Both the position numbers and the translations under genes were made by a program. 64,000 bases of DNA from Doryteuthis pealeii (lineage: Eukaryota > Mollusca > Cephalopoda > Myopsida > Loliginidae), in assembly GCA_023376005.1 (NCBI GenBank), contig CM042145.1:15796066-15860065 (forward strand). The letters run 5' to 3'. The notes beneath the pieces were generated by a model, which worked only from the letters and a program-made list of their open reading frames with translations, was not told where the DNA came from and ran no database searches. Below are positions 46,101 to 51,559 of the stretch, one piece after another. The number at the start of each line of letters is the position of its first letter. The stretch's first letter is position 1.

Positions 46101-49000
46101 TATTACAAATGTTGTTTCTTACCCTATTTTTTGCAGACCCTGCATAAGCTTGCCTATATAAGTTGTCTGTTGTCCAAGTGTCTGGCTCAATTACTGGGCA
46201 GAAATATTATTGACCAATCATCCAATGTATTCACTCAGTTGTGTGCACACTTGGAAAATGCAACGATTAAAATATCACGCTTATTGGCAAAACTTGGAAA
46301 TAGCGCTGTACTTTTGGCACTGCCTCTTCTCATTCAGATGTTTTCTCCTTGTGGGACCAAAGAAGAACTACACTTTCAGCATTTTAAATTGCTGCGTTCG
46401 TTAACGTCTTACACTGTGTTTTTGGATATTGTCTCTAATCAGGTAAGTTGGGATTTTGTTTCTTCCTACTTTTTATTTGTAAATTGTCAGGTGCACGCTC
46501 CACCAACTCACTAAGGGAATTGTAAAAAAAAAAAAATACATCCTGCTCAAAACTTCCTCCAGTCTTTATTATGGCAAGCTACAGCCGATTGTCCAATCAA
46601 TGCATGTGGCTTCCTTTAAAAATGAGAGCTGGATTACTTTAGTTTTTATTGACAAAAAATATCCGGTAAAACTTGCAAATCATACTCAAAATCCCATGAT
46701 ATTACAGGGTGACCCAGAAAAAACAGAACCCAAATTATTTATTTATTTTCCCATTAAACTAACCCTAACCCTTACTCTAACTGTAACCCTAAACCTACCC
46801 CCCACCCTAGTTAAAATTAACAGTTTTATTACAAAATTTGTGGGTTCTATTTTTTCTGGGTCATGGGATTTTGAGCATGATTTGCCAGTTTTACCAAAAT
46901 ATGCTGCTGCTGCTGCTGCATGTGTGTTGTTATATGTATTTTACAAGAAGTTGGCTAACCGGTGTCACCTGGGTAGAGGGGGGGGAGGTAACAAAGGTAG
47001 TCTCGCAGATCCATTATTTTGAATCCCAAAAATCATCTTCACGAATATAAATCAAATCTTCAAAATCTTGCTCAAAAACCAAGATCTGGTGATTCTGAAT
47101 GTTTATATATATTTACTTTGTCAATAATTGTTTTTGTTTTTTTCATAGTTTTCCTCGGACATACATACACACACACACAAACTGCCCTTTATATATGTAT
47201 AGATAGATATTCTTACATACGCCTATCGTTCAACGCTATACAGCGCTTTCCATCAGAGATACCAAAGAAAATGAAAGGTGCACATGCAAAAAAACTTGGC
47301 AACAAACAACAATAAAACACAGTATTATTTTAAACACAACATTTAATTCAAGTTTGTAGTCTTTGGGAATCATAATACGAACGCCGACAGGCTAGAGTTT
47401 ATAATGTCATTTTGGTGGAATTTCTTCTTCAAAATCAATTTGGAAAGGTTCATAATGAAAGGACTTTCTATCTTTTTATTTATGGGTGATTTGTTTTCCG
47501 TGATAATGATTATTCCGGTATTAGTTCTTTATCTGGCATTTTCAATTGTGATAACTTTCTTATTGGGAGACATTCTTCGTCTTCCCTCCCCCACGAGATG
47601 TTCACCGACCGGCCCTCTGGTATACACTGCTGAAACTGACTACCAGGGATCGCTTTCCCTTCCTTCCACCTCGTGACGTCACCTGTATCGGTACGTTTGG
47701 CCTACGTGGGTAAAGCAACGAGTGTAGTATCAGTCGTTCGTTTCGTGTGCCTTCCTCTTCTTAGCTAGGTCGGTTACGGCCATGAGTAAGGAAATTTTAG
47801 GGTCAAATTCTGTGACTCCCCCCTCTCCCGGCGTCATCAAGTCTCTCAGAATATTCCAAAAAGTTCTATCATTTGATGGAACGTAACAGTATAGATATCA
47901 GACACTATCTCACTTACTCCACCTGAGCAATGCTTCACTCATGCCCCACCCCCCCTCGATCTCCTTATCACAAAAAGTACAGTTGGGAACAGTCCTTTTT
48001 TGTCGGGTACTCCTCCGAAGGGAAACAACATAACTTTGTCTTCAGATGACCTTACACCAGGGAGGGCTCTTCAGGACGTACTACATTAGTATTTTGGCTG
48101 TGGGTATTTGGGGAATCGTCTTGTGAGGTTTTTCAGTCTTCAGATGATCTATCAACAGGGGCATCCTCAGTTTTCTAGGTTCTTCATTACAATGTGTAAT
48201 TATTATTTTTGTGTAGGGCTCAGTCGGTAGAGCCTCAGCCTAGGATCCTGGTTTGATACCGGCCCCTCGCCAACTCAGCATATGAATTGCAAAAGATCTG
48301 TGCAGTAAAGTAAGGAGCTGGTGGTAAGTGTGGTGCTCCACCTCAGATGCAAAAAACAATCTCCTTGGTCTAGTGCTAGTGAAAAGGGGATAGATTCCCT
48401 CGCTCTGGCAGATACAGACATTAGGCTACCCCGACGACTTTATTGTTCCCACCCGGAACCTTGTCGTCGGGTGGCCTAAAGTCAGTATCTGCCAGACAGC
48501 AAGGGAGTCTATCCCTTTTCAATAGCGCTAGACCAAGGAGATTGTTTTTTAGCGTCTGAGGTGGAGCACCACACCTACTATCAGCTCCCAACTTTAATGC
48601 ACAGATCCCTGTGCTACTCATACACTGTGTTGGCGAGGGCCGGTATCGAACCAGGAACCTTGCGATTTCTAGTCAAATACTCTACCGACTGAGAAAAAGC
48701 TAAGAAAAAATTCAAGATTTTCTAAGTGAACATAATTTTTGGTTCAGCGATGTCGTCTCCTTTTGTAATTTTTTCTTGCCTTGTTTTGAGCAGATCCAGC
48801 AATGTAACGGTGGAACAGTCGCAACACAAATCACACAATCCACCACAGGCAGAACTACAACAAAATTATGTTCCTTTTGATGATGATTTTGAATTGGGAT
48901 TTGGCAATCGTACACCCGAACAACTGGATGATGACGACGATGAGAGCGATGAAGAAATGGCTGCAACAGACTCAGATGAGTCTCAAACAACACACAATAG
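17918..49000 (+). CDS. ATM: ATM, N-terminal part (15 coding exons), serine/threonine checkpoint kinase
   Basis: Spliced product of exons at 17918-17983, 19885-19983, 21824-21959, 24035-24199, 26504-26669, 28329-28491, 29957-30061, 31539-31615, 33165-33231, 34244-34395, 35369-35479, 39101-39208, 40878-41532, 46137-46442 and 48794-49000. All have AG/GT borders and phases match, except between the last two. The product is colinear with vertebrate ATM residues 1 to about 880, with the TAN motif, ARxL-type helical repeats and KKRRL basic patch. ATM is the nuclear PIKK that MRN activates at double-strand breaks. This N-terminal solenoid binds partners such as NBS1; the FAT/kinase domains are beyond the window. 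ATM is clearly favoured over ATR or mTOR by the start ([22 protein letters not shown]) and by local alignments in every exon. Confidence 0.9.
18105..18310 (-). repeat. SINE-B fragment (mirror copy)
   Basis: Counterpart of 6620-6825, in ATM intron 1. Confidence 0.6.
18530..19045 (+). pseudogene. Internally deleted mariner transposase (mirror copy)
   Basis: Same deletion derivative as 5856-6420, in sense orientation within the ATM intron. The FHEDNAPCH motif is intact, but one missing base near 18850 shifts the frame within SPDLAPSD, so the third catalytic Asp is lost from the frame. Non-functional. Confidence 0.8.
19525..19775 (-). repeat. SINE-B internal duplication (mirror copy)
   Basis: Counterpart of 5127-5400. 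Confidence 0.6.
19885..19983 (+). CDS. ATM: ATM exon (residues 23-55)
   Basis: Acceptor CCCCAG, donor GTAAGA; 99 nt, phase 0 at both ends. It starts [20 protein letters not shown], matching human [20 protein letters not shown], and ends VGWTEVLK, matching YLNWDAVFR. It completes the TAN motif begun in the preceding exon. Confidence 0.92.
20160..20285. repeat. Two tandem ~70-bp AT-rich units (mirror copy)
   Basis: Counterpart of 4622-4755. Confidence 0.7.
20838..21135. mobile_element. hAT-like MITE (mirror copy)
   Basis: Counterpart of 3752-4046, with termini CAGAGATGCTGATAG...CTATCAGCATCACTG. Confidence 0.65.
21365..21650. repeat. 31-bp tandem repeat array (mirror copy)
   Basis: Counterpart of 3240-3508, with more indels within units, as expected of a region hard to assemble. 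Confidence 0.85.
21824..21959 (+). CDS. ATM: ATM exon (residues 56-101)
   Basis: Acceptor TTGCAG, donor GTGAGT, 136 nt, leaving phase 1. It encodes [13 protein letters not shown]...[23 protein letters not shown], matching human FLQKYIQKETECL...[22 protein letters not shown]. Confidence 0.92.
22034..22622. mobile_element. piggyBac-type MITE with nested SINE-C (mirror copy)
   Basis: Counterpart of 2266-2857. The nested SINE-C lies at 22051-22461 (+), between duplicated CCTTTTGCAGATC sites at 22038-22050 and 22462-22474. Confidence 0.6.
22708..23237 (-). repeat. Two SINE-A copies (mirror)
   Basis: Copies at 22708-22935 and 22990-23237, counterparts of 1959-2185 and 1655-1890. Confidence 0.7.
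23345..23632 (-). repeat. SINE-B (mirror copy)
   Basis: Counterpart of 1268-1555. A SINE-A fragment follows at 23745-23845 after an (AT)n tract. Confidence 0.65.
24035..24199 (+). CDS. ATM: ATM exon (residues 101-156)
   Basis: A CT-rich tract and AAAAG acceptor; donor GTAAGT; 165 nt, phase 1 to phase 1. It encodes [19 protein letters not shown]...[21 protein letters not shown], strongly matching human RLKCQELLNYIMDTVKD...[21 protein letters not shown]. The copy at 689-860 is frameshifted. Confidence 0.93.
24240..24400 (+). repeat. SINE-B fragment (mirror of 463-655)
   Basis: Head and body of SINE-B, 40 bp after the exon donor. Confidence 0.55.
24420..24745 (-). repeat. Dispersed repeat with 'ggatgttttt-gacatccatg' palindromes
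   Basis: Contains 'ttgttgaggaagtgttgaac', 'gcaaactccctacaccactt' and 'cattcaaaaactgaataact'. It matches 40320-40470 in the other orientation. The left-arm counterpart (about 190-470) aligns poorly through its middle. Confidence 0.45.
24908..26448. repeat. Eight-copy array with exon-like 27-nt core in ATM intron 4
   Basis: A ~83-bp unit ('ttgtcactgataatccaag', 'ctctttttacag', then a 27-nt core, then 'gtaagtta') separated by (AT)n of variable length. Cores lie near 24958, 25084, 25194, 25952, 26085, 26204, 26319 and 26414. Each core is preceded by a polypyrimidine-AG and followed by a near-perfect donor. Twenty-seven nt fits the phase-1 intron with no stop ([10 protein letters not shown]). Flanking exons 4 and 5 join in frame without it and align to human ATM with no gap, so it is not needed. 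A Helitron interrupts the array. Confidence 0.85.
25234..25875 (-). mobile_element. Non-autonomous Helitron-like element
   Basis: On the minus strand it starts TCTTATTATAATGGAG and ends with a hairpin (GCACCC/GGGTGC), then ATATATTTGCTAG, inserted between A and T with no target duplication: the Helitron signature (5' TC, 3' CTRR, hairpin ~10 nt before the end). A second copy is at 41556-42174. No Rep/helicase frame. Confidence 0.65.
26504..26669 (+). CDS. ATM: ATM exon (residues 156-211)
   Basis: Acceptor CTTCCAG, donor GTATGC; 166 nt. It encodes [11 protein letters not shown]...[12 protein letters not shown]...[10 protein letters not shown], matching human ELFSVYFRLYL...VLVARIIHAVTK...FFSKAIQCAR with identical spacing across the junction with exon 4. 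Confidence 0.93.
26746..27156 (-). mobile_element. Helitron-like element, second family
   Basis: The minus-strand 3' end is CCCTGGCGACACCGGG, then TAGCTGCTTGCTAG, again a hairpin plus CTAG. The 5' side has 'tctatctgtacatatata', a GTGTGTATGTATGTCC region and an A-T junction. The 5' boundary is uncertain by about 10 bp. A decayed relative is at 46945-47215. Confidence 0.5.
27320..27408. mobile_element. Short TTAA-flanked MITE
   Basis: TTAACCCTTTTGCAAGCAGAT...ATCTACCTGCAAAAG-type inverted ends with TTAA/TTTAA borders, related to the element at 2266. An (AT)n tract follows at 27412-27452. Confidence 0.5.
27510..27835 (+). mobile_element. tRNA-headed element with hammerhead, enclosed by inverted repeats
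   Basis: Core element about 27598-27780: A-box TGGCTGAGGGG (27612-27622), B-box-like TGTTCGATCTC (27656-27666), hammerhead at 27691-27733, then a short 3' part. It is enclosed by inverted flanks ('tttttgaaggcaattacaat' left, 'attgtaattgccttcaaaaa' right; inner 'attattgaaaataatcattg' / 'catgattattttcaatat'). Either the SINE-like unit landed in an older TIR element or the whole is one unit. Confidence 0.5.
27691..27733 (+). ncRNA. Type I hammerhead ribozyme motif (27.7 kb)
   Basis: Stem I CACTG (27691-27695), core CTGATGA (27696-27702), stem II GACC-TAATAA-GGTT (27703-27716), GAAA (27717-27720), self-complementary stem III ACAGCTGT (27720-27727), unpaired A27728, then CAATG (27729-27733). Stem I has one C-A mismatch; everything else pairs. 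Same stem/loop II type as the 15.1-kb motif, with different stem bases that still pair, which argues for a selected RNA structure. Predicted cleavage is after 27728. Confidence 0.7.
27930..28225. repeat. Fold-back-type element with degenerate 'cctgaagaag...cgaaac' motif
   Basis: Contains the reversed 'cttcttcaggtgtttcttg', partial inverted repeats ('gttcccgagtccaaaaaga') and the 3' block 'gaaatatcaattgaattt' ... 'tttttcctctattttcaa', also found at 13640-13690. No credible coding. Confidence 0.4.
28329..28491 (+). CDS. ATM: ATM exon (residues 211-265)
   Basis: Acceptor TTTCAG, donor GTCAGT; 163 nt, ending in phase 0. It encodes [23 protein letters not shown]...[17 protein letters not shown], matching human [39 protein letters not shown] in position and hydrophobic pattern. 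Confidence 0.92.
28570..28765. repeat. Dispersed repeat with degenerate hammerhead-like end
   Basis: After (AT)n at 28576 comes 'ttggtttgttggttggtttt', then 'aatatttcgggacgaaattc'. The reversed 'ctgaggatgggaat...cccgaaat' resembles a hammerhead core, but the cleavage-site side does not fit. Confidence 0.35.
28958..29187. mobile_element. piggyBac-type MITE
   Basis: Begins TTAACCCTTTATTTACCACTG and ends GGGTAGATAAAGGGTCAA: inverted termini at a TTAA (one side mutated). Same family as 42428-43029. Confidence 0.6.
29318..29835. mobile_element. hAT-family element remnant
   Basis: Starts CAGGGGTCACCAAACTACGG, then CCCGCGGACCGG, the typical terminus of hAT (Charlie-like) elements, and ends GACCCCTG. 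The flanking octamers do not match, so no target duplication is visible. The interior has no intact frame. A further right-end fragment lies at 32990-33043. Confidence 0.6.
29957..30061 (+). CDS. ATM: ATM exon (residues 266-300)
   Basis: Acceptor TATTAG, donor GTAAAG; 105 nt, phase 0. It encodes [27 protein letters not shown], matching human [27 protein letters not shown]: one of the clearest ATM-specific blocks in the window. Confidence 0.95.
30462..30690 (-). repeat. SINE-A
   Basis: Full-length reverse copy with 'ggagtctatccccttttc', 'caaggagatta' and 'catcagctccttactttacc'. Confidence 0.75.
30893..31370 (+). repeat. SINE-B followed by a 63-bp tandem array
   Basis: SINE-B (30893-31125) has its 3' end replaced by four copies of a 63-bp unit ('ggtcactactagaataggct', 'cagtcctaattagtgatct', 'gggctaaagagccc') up to 31370. 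Because 63 is divisible by 3, the array gives a repetitive 79-codon open frame. I do not consider it a gene. Confidence 0.8.
31539..31615 (+). CDS. ATM: ATM exon (residues 301-326)
   Basis: Acceptor TTACAG, donor GTAAGA; 77 nt, leaving two bases. It encodes [26 protein letters not shown], matching human [27 protein letters not shown]. Confidence 0.92.
31756..31997. mobile_element. TTAA-flanked MITE, third family
   Basis: TTAACTCTTAATGTCCTATA...CAGGATGTTAAGAATTAA. A sister copy at 45681-45921 shares the interior ('aaataacaggtaac'). Confidence 0.6.
32060..32200 (+). promoter_or_regulatory. Promoter-like stretch (TATA box, short exon, splice donor)
   Basis: CTTATAAAAG at about 32141, ~30 bp later 'cgagcgccattttcttcc', then AAGCCCGAG|GTAAGAGG: TATA box, plausible initiator and a strong donor in order. 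No downstream coding exon is evident before ATM exon 9. It may be a retroelement promoter remnant, an intronic ATM promoter, or chance. Confidence 0.25.
32560..32740. repeat. 'aataatgaataatccttg' tandem stretch
   Basis: Irregular repeats of AATGAATAATCCTTG-type units and ATA/TTA blocks; low complexity, non-coding. Confidence 0.7.
33165..33231 (+). CDS. ATM: ATM exon (residues 326-348)
   Basis: Acceptor TTTTAG, donor GTAAGT; 67 nt ending in phase 0. It encodes [22 protein letters not shown], matching human [20 protein letters not shown]. Confidence 0.9.
33333..33597. mobile_element. ~265-bp near-perfect fold-back element
   Basis: 'gctctcgatcagtac' at the left returns as 'gtactgatcgagagc' at the right, with ~120-bp arms joining around AAGAGTTTGCAGTAAAACTC. 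Bounded on the left by (AT)n. No coding. Confidence 0.85.
33649..33699 (+). ncRNA. Variant hammerhead-like motif (33.7 kb)
   Basis: Stem I TTGCT (33649-33653) / AGCAA (33695-33699), core TTGATAA in place of CTGATGA, one extra A, stem II GACAT/ATGTC, GAAA (33679-33682), stem III ACAGA/TCTGT, cleavage site TC. All three stems pair perfectly. The C3-to-T and G8-to-A changes could still pair with each other. Probably inactive or weak; it clearly derives from the hammerhead fold. Confidence 0.45.
33940..34036 (-). mobile_element. 3' fragment of the hammerhead SINE-like element
   Basis: Shares 'cttaattgaagtcatacct', 'taataattaatgaattta' and 'ggcggg' with 15000-15100. It stops before the ribozyme, next to an A-run: 5'-truncated copy. 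Confidence 0.55.
34244..34395 (+). CDS. ATM: ATM exon (residues 349-399)
   Basis: Acceptor TGTAG, donor GTAAGA; 152 nt leaving two bases. It encodes [13 protein letters not shown]...[18 protein letters not shown]...TKVIPW. The KKRRLQSGW block matches human KRKKIELGW and is a basic, possible nuclear-localisation patch. Confidence 0.93.
34565..35000. repeat. 21-bp minisatellite
   Basis: About 20 units of 'ctccatgctcaccaggcc' plus 'aac/taa' variants. The period is a multiple of 3, so long Pro/Thr-rich and Met/Glu/Val-rich frames occur on both strands. They are not genes. Confidence 0.92.
35369..35479 (+). CDS. ATM: ATM exon (residues 399-436)
   Basis: Acceptor CTTTAG, donor GTAAGA; 111 nt. It encodes [17 protein letters not shown]...[11 protein letters not shown], matching human WLQIATQLISKYPASLP...LLMILSQLL. 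Confidence 0.94.
35530..35945. repeat. Direct duplication of ~130 bp
   Basis: 'tacgtactctcagataagtg' through 'ggaacttaaatg' occurs at about 35537-35660 and again at 35836-35955, separated by ~170 bp. Non-coding. Confidence 0.8.
36110..37030 (+). pseudogene. LINE fragment with APE endonuclease start
   Basis: The 5' part is GC-richer leader sequence. 36479-36790 encodes [20 protein letters not shown], then ...[20 protein letters not shown], matching the start of APE-type endonucleases of non-LTR elements. It breaks off within the domain and ends at 'ctgtcaagaagcggcaatca' + (AT)n, as at 14075-14565. Both copies share the same truncated structure, which suggests a non-autonomous, internally deleted subfamily. 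It lies in ATM intron 11. Confidence 0.65.
37340..37950 (+). pseudogene. Penelope-like element reverse transcriptase fragment
   Basis: Frames read [34 protein letters not shown], then (frameshift) [13 protein letters not shown], then IPIHQTH/LYTKP-like and RLRxICS-like pieces. These are RT motifs typical of Penelope elements (A-M-G-T-K-M-A-P and Y-I-D-D). Several frameshifts and stops make it dead. No GIY-YIG endonuclease is visible. Important context, because Penelope elements commonly carry hammerhead ribozymes. Confidence 0.75.
38160..38640. mobile_element. Nested fold-back element with telomere-like core
   Basis: Outer inverted repeat: 'gaacttgcacaaaggtgtca' left, 'tgacacctttgtgcaagttc' right. 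Inside are three units bounded by 'gggtgacccagaaaaaacag' and its complement (38196-38365, 38388-38525, 38535-38610), with cores of degenerate CCCTAA repeats (about 38255-38310 and 38435-38465). A fourth, separate unit is at 46668-46897. The core resembles the animal telomere repeat but is part of a dispersed element. Confidence 0.75.
39101..39208 (+). CDS. ATM: ATM exon (residues 436-472)
   Basis: Acceptor TTTCAG, donor GTAAGA; 108 nt. It encodes [18 protein letters not shown]...[12 protein letters not shown], matching human ERTPYVLRCLTEVAL...LLKLWNKIWCITFR. The preceding intron is the longest here (3.6 kb) because of the LINE, Penelope and fold-back insertions. Confidence 0.92.
39415..39705 (+). 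repeat. Repeat family D
   Basis: Independent copy with 'ccattccttgagtcctgatt' and 'ccattttgcagtag'. Confidence 0.6.
39808..40085 (+). repeat. SINE-C, 3'-truncated
   Basis: Shares 'ctgcacctctgcagag', 'gccacctgttggc' and 'gtggtcggagaggccccctc' with 22051-22461, but lacks the common 3' tail. Confidence 0.6.
40456..40745. mobile_element. hAT-like MITE
   Basis: CAGAGATGCTGATAG...CTATCAGCATCACTG. Third independent locus of the family at 3752. Confidence 0.65.
40878..41532 (+). CDS. ATM: ATM large exon (residues 472-690)
   Basis: Acceptor TATAAG, donor GTATGT; 655 nt, open throughout. The start follows from phase: the G after AAG completes an Arg codon, then [19 protein letters not shown]. Later blocks include EMWNLF...SVRFLATYC (human EFWKLF...AVCCLTLAL), [12 protein letters not shown] (human LKESIMKWLLF) and [12 protein letters not shown] (human LEKILVSLTM). 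The last third is less conserved, with an Ala-rich stretch near residue 646. In the human gene this interval is split into several exons, so introns have been lost here or gained there. Confidence 0.92.
41556..42174 (+). mobile_element. Non-autonomous Helitron-like element
   Basis: Starts TCTTTTTATAATGGAG just 24 bp after an ATM donor and ends GGAGTGTGCATATATTTGCTAG, between A and T. Homologous to 25234-25875 along its length ('ctgtaaccgaaac', 'cacaattccctt'). Confidence 0.65.
42199..42427 (+). repeat. SINE-B
   Basis: Head 'gctgtaatggttatcatcg', body 'ctcccttcagctatgg'. It runs straight into a TTAA element. Confidence 0.6.
42428..43029. mobile_element. piggyBac-type MITE cluster
   Basis: Ends TTAACCCTTTATCTACCACTG (left) and GGTAGATAAAGGTTAA (right), with another left-end-like TTAACACTTTATCTACC at 42834. 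Likely one element inserted into or next to a sister copy. Confidence 0.55.
43145..43330 (+). repeat. SINE-C fragment
   Basis: 'ccacctgttaactgtgggtg' and 'gcaacctgtaatg' match the centre of SINE-C. Confidence 0.5.
43423..43670 (+). repeat. SINE-A
   Basis: Good full-length copy starting 'gggccgggttagctcagtcg', ending 'gccgcccgacaactttactt'. A shared SINE tail ('gggttgatatgccattaaac') lies further on at 43808. Confidence 0.75.
45127..45461 (+). repeat. Possible solo LTR or promoter-like insert
   Basis: GC-richer ~335 bp bounded by TGTAAC...TTACA, with a CT microsatellite and AATAAA near its 3' end. No target duplication is evident, so the assignment is weak. Confidence 0.25.
45681..45921. mobile_element. 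TTAA-flanked MITE, third family
   Basis: TTAACTCTTAACATCCTG...GGACTTTAAGAGTTAA; sister of 31756-31997. Confidence 0.6.
46137..46442 (+). CDS. ATM: ATM exon (residues 691-792)
   Basis: Acceptor TTGCAG, donor GTAAGT; 306 nt, phase 0 at both ends. It encodes [21 protein letters not shown]...[17 protein letters not shown]...[21 protein letters not shown], colinear with human ETLVRCSRLLVGVLG...LFQKAKSLMQCAGESIT...FFLRLLTSKLMNDIADIC. Confidence 0.9.
46668..46897. mobile_element. Fold-back element with telomere-like core
   Basis: 'gcaaatcatactcaaaatcc' left and 'ggattttgagcatgatttgc' right enclose 'gggtgacccagaaaaaacag' ... with a CCCTAAC-like core. Same family as the units at 38160-38640. Followed by a (CTG)n tract at 46903. 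Confidence 0.7.
46945..47215 (-). repeat. Decayed Helitron-like copy
   Basis: 'ggctaaccggtgtcacctgg' and 'ctttatatatgtatagatag' match 26746-27156. The CTAG end is mutated. Confidence 0.45.
47640..48180 (+). pseudogene. Unidentified coding relic with CRE-containing upstream
   Basis: TGACGTCA (about 47674) precedes an ATG at about 47782 that opens [20 protein letters not shown] and continues through a Phe/Leu-rich stretch, then stops. Another frame gives [20 protein letters not shown] and later [11 protein letters not shown]. Base composition is unlike the surrounding intron. I do not recognise the protein; a retroelement ORF1 or gag-like relic is possible. Confidence 0.3.
48215..48690. repeat. 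Two SINE-A copies in tail-to-tail orientation
   Basis: 48215-48440 on + and 48446-48690 on -, their 3' ends meeting at 'gacgactttattgttcccac'. The pair alone can fold into a long hairpin. It lies just upstream of ATM exon 15. Confidence 0.75.
48794..49000 (+). CDS. ATM: ATM exon, acidic segment (about 69 residues)
   Basis: Acceptor GAGCAG, donor GTAAAC; 207 nt. The open frame gives [13 protein letters not shown]...[11 protein letters not shown]...[24 protein letters not shown]. It matches the acidic, weakly ordered human stretch EVESMEDDTN...PGESQSTIG, including the ESQ[ST]. This frame needs two incoming bases, whereas exon 14 ends in phase 0. A small exon may be missed in the 2.35-kb intron, or one exon has a base error. 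Confidence 0.75.
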
Positions 49001-49012
49001 GTAAACTTTATT

Positions 49013-49560
49013 TCTTCTTATCCGACTATTAAAAAAATACAAGGGTGAGTTAAAAGTTTTGCAATATTTTGGTAGTGTGAGGCACAATTTGTCAGCTCCA
49101 GATAATTTTGCTAAGGTTGTGAAGATGACAACATACTGTACTGTGAGATAACGAGCTCACCTGATACTCTCTGAGTGCTACTAGCTGGATTTACTTCTTA
49201 TCCGACTATTAAAAAATACAAGGGTGAGTTAAAAGTTTTGCAATATTTTGGTAGTGTGAGGCACAATTTGTCAGCTCCAGATAATTTTGCTAAGGTTGTG
49301 AAGATGACAAACCATACTGTACTGTGAGATAACGAGCTCACCTGATACTCTCTGAGTGCTACTAGCTGGATTTACTTCTTATCCGACTATGAAAAAAAAA
49401 GGAGGGTGAGTCAAATGTTTTGCAATATTTTTGGTAGCGTGAGGCACAATTTGGCAGCACCAGATAATTTTGCTGAGGTCGTGAAGATGACGAACCACAC
49501 TGTACTGTTAGATGCCGAGTTTGCCTGATACTCTCTGAATGCTACTAGCTGGATTTACTT
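49013..49560. repeat. Three tandem ~184-bp units
   Basis: Unit includes 'cttatccgactatt', 'tacaagggtgagttaaaagt', 'gtgaggcacaatttgtcagc' and 'gctactagctggatttac', repeated at about 49013, 49193 and 49375. The third is more diverged. Mirrored at 56530-57118. Confidence 0.88.
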
Positions 49561-50016
49561 TTATAGCTTGGGAGCACAGCCTCAGACTTACCTGACCTTG
49601 TCTGATTGTTGAGGTTCTTGCTACCCAACCGAAAATTTCTTGAATCATCTTGTTATTGTACAGGCATCACCTGTACCTTCACCATTTACATAATAAATGT
49701 TTTTGGTTGCCTCCGCTGCGTTATGGCTCAGTTTCAAACCTGTAAAATATTTCAAACCTGTAAATAAAATCAGTTCAAACCTGTAAAATATTTTTTCCAA
49801 ATTAGCCTACAGTACGAATAATTTTGTCTTTTCCAATTTTGCATAATTCGCCTGTCAAATTTATTGTATTTAACCTATTGTTCTGAAAATTGAGTGGTTA
49901 TATATTTTTTGTGTGCTTATTAACATATAAAACCTGATATTATACAGGCATTAGATTCTAAGAAATGGATAAAGATATTCAAAATTGATGGTGCACAAAT
50001 AATTTTTGTCATTGAC

Positions 50017-50048
<32 letters not shown>

Positions 50049-50084
50049 ATATGTGAGAATGGGAAATGAATCCGACAATATGAG

Positions 50085-50470
50085 GAAAAAATGAGTAAAG
50101 AAAAGAAATGTAGATGGATAAAAATGAAATTTTATCGATATCACTTACACATGTGTTTCGGTCTGTTTTATCAAAATGTATACGGATTTACGTTATTATT
50201 ATTAAAAATAATCAGAATGGAGTTGAAATGATGATGATAATAATAATAGAAATGCATAAAAATGTTCCGTACACAGATTTTGCCGACCTTCATCAGAGTA
50301 GTATTTTTATTTTTTGAGTTTGATTATTTTAATAATAATAATAACGTAAATCCGTAATACATTTTGATAAACGACCAAACACATGTGTAATAATATCAAT
50401 TAAAGTGATATCGATAAAATTCATTTTATACTATCTAAACATTTCTTTCTTACTCCATTTTTTCCTCATA
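50085..50470. mobile_element. Imperfect fold-back element, (AT)n bounded
   Basis: 'gagtaaagaaaagaaatgta' left, 'catttctttcttactccat' right, with 'cgtttatcaaaatgtat'-type inner arms and AT-tracts on both sides. The reversed 'ttttgataaaacagaccg' followed by 'aaacacatgtgtaa' is hammerhead-like, with the same T3/A8 changes as at 33.65 kb. Confidence 0.5.
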
Positions 50471-50509
50471 TATATATTATATATAATATATTATATATAT
50501 GAGGGTTTG

Positions 50510-51555
50510 ATCAGTAATCCAGCCTGACTGAAGTGAAGCAATGCAGATGTGTCACACACCACTACCATTTTTAAGCAGAGTAGAAGCTGGTTTGAATTAT
50601 TGTTTGCTTTTTCACCGTTAAAATCAAAGTTGTTTGTTACAGACGATTTTTTAGACGCACTTTTAAAAAATATAAACTCTAAACGAAAGACACGTTTATA
50701 TTAAAAATACTTTTTTTTGCTCATTTCAATTGTTGTTAATCAGTTAGCAAAATTCTTTTTTAATTTATAAAAACTTTTAATGTTAGACACGTTTAACACG
50801 GGAATCAGTTAAGCTATAAAAAGTATTATATAAGGTTATAATAATGCAACAACTAACCCTACCCCTACCCTAACCAAATTCTTTTTTTAAAAAATATTTT
50901 TAATAATTAACTATCCATAGAGTCACTTTGGAAAATCAAATAAAACATTCTTTCATTTAAGTTGTTTTTTTTTTTAAATAACAATATTATTGCAAAATAA
51001 TTTTTTCACAATGTAAACAACAACATGAAATATAGTTTTTTTTTTTAATTAAAATCAAACTATTTTAGTATAAAAATGTTACTTGGTTTTTATCGTCCGG
51101 CTGTTTTGTTTACTAACAATCGTGAAAAGCCAAATTCCGTTCCTTTCAAATGATTTGGGCTGGGGTGCTTTTGGTGTCAAGGTCCCTAATTTGGTCATTC
51201 ACAGTATATTGTAGATCATTCCTCCATTAATTTTCATTCTTTTAGATTGACCGTTTAACTCTCGCGTCTCACCTGCATGCCGACTTCCCTGATTTTGGCT
51301 GAAGAAGGCATGAGACAGAAATCAGTTTTTAGTTAGTTAGTTGTGGCCAGACAGTTAACTGAGAGAAAGACGTTTCACTCAAGGTGCCCTTTCTCAATCT
51401 GTGCGGTTTTGGGCTGGGGTTGTTTTTAATAAAGAAAAATACAAAAACAAGTCTTTGTTTAATAATCAACAAGAGCATGAGTCCACATCTGACCAAACGT
51501 TCTGATTGTATTATTATATTCAAAGTATTTCTTATCAAATACAAATAATTTGCAC
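50510..51555. other. Non-coding stretch
   Basis: A SINE-B-like piece near 50510-50600, then AT-rich sequence. I see no gene. Short frames here are not conserved between the two arms. Confidence 0.5.
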
Positions 51556-51559
51556 ACAT

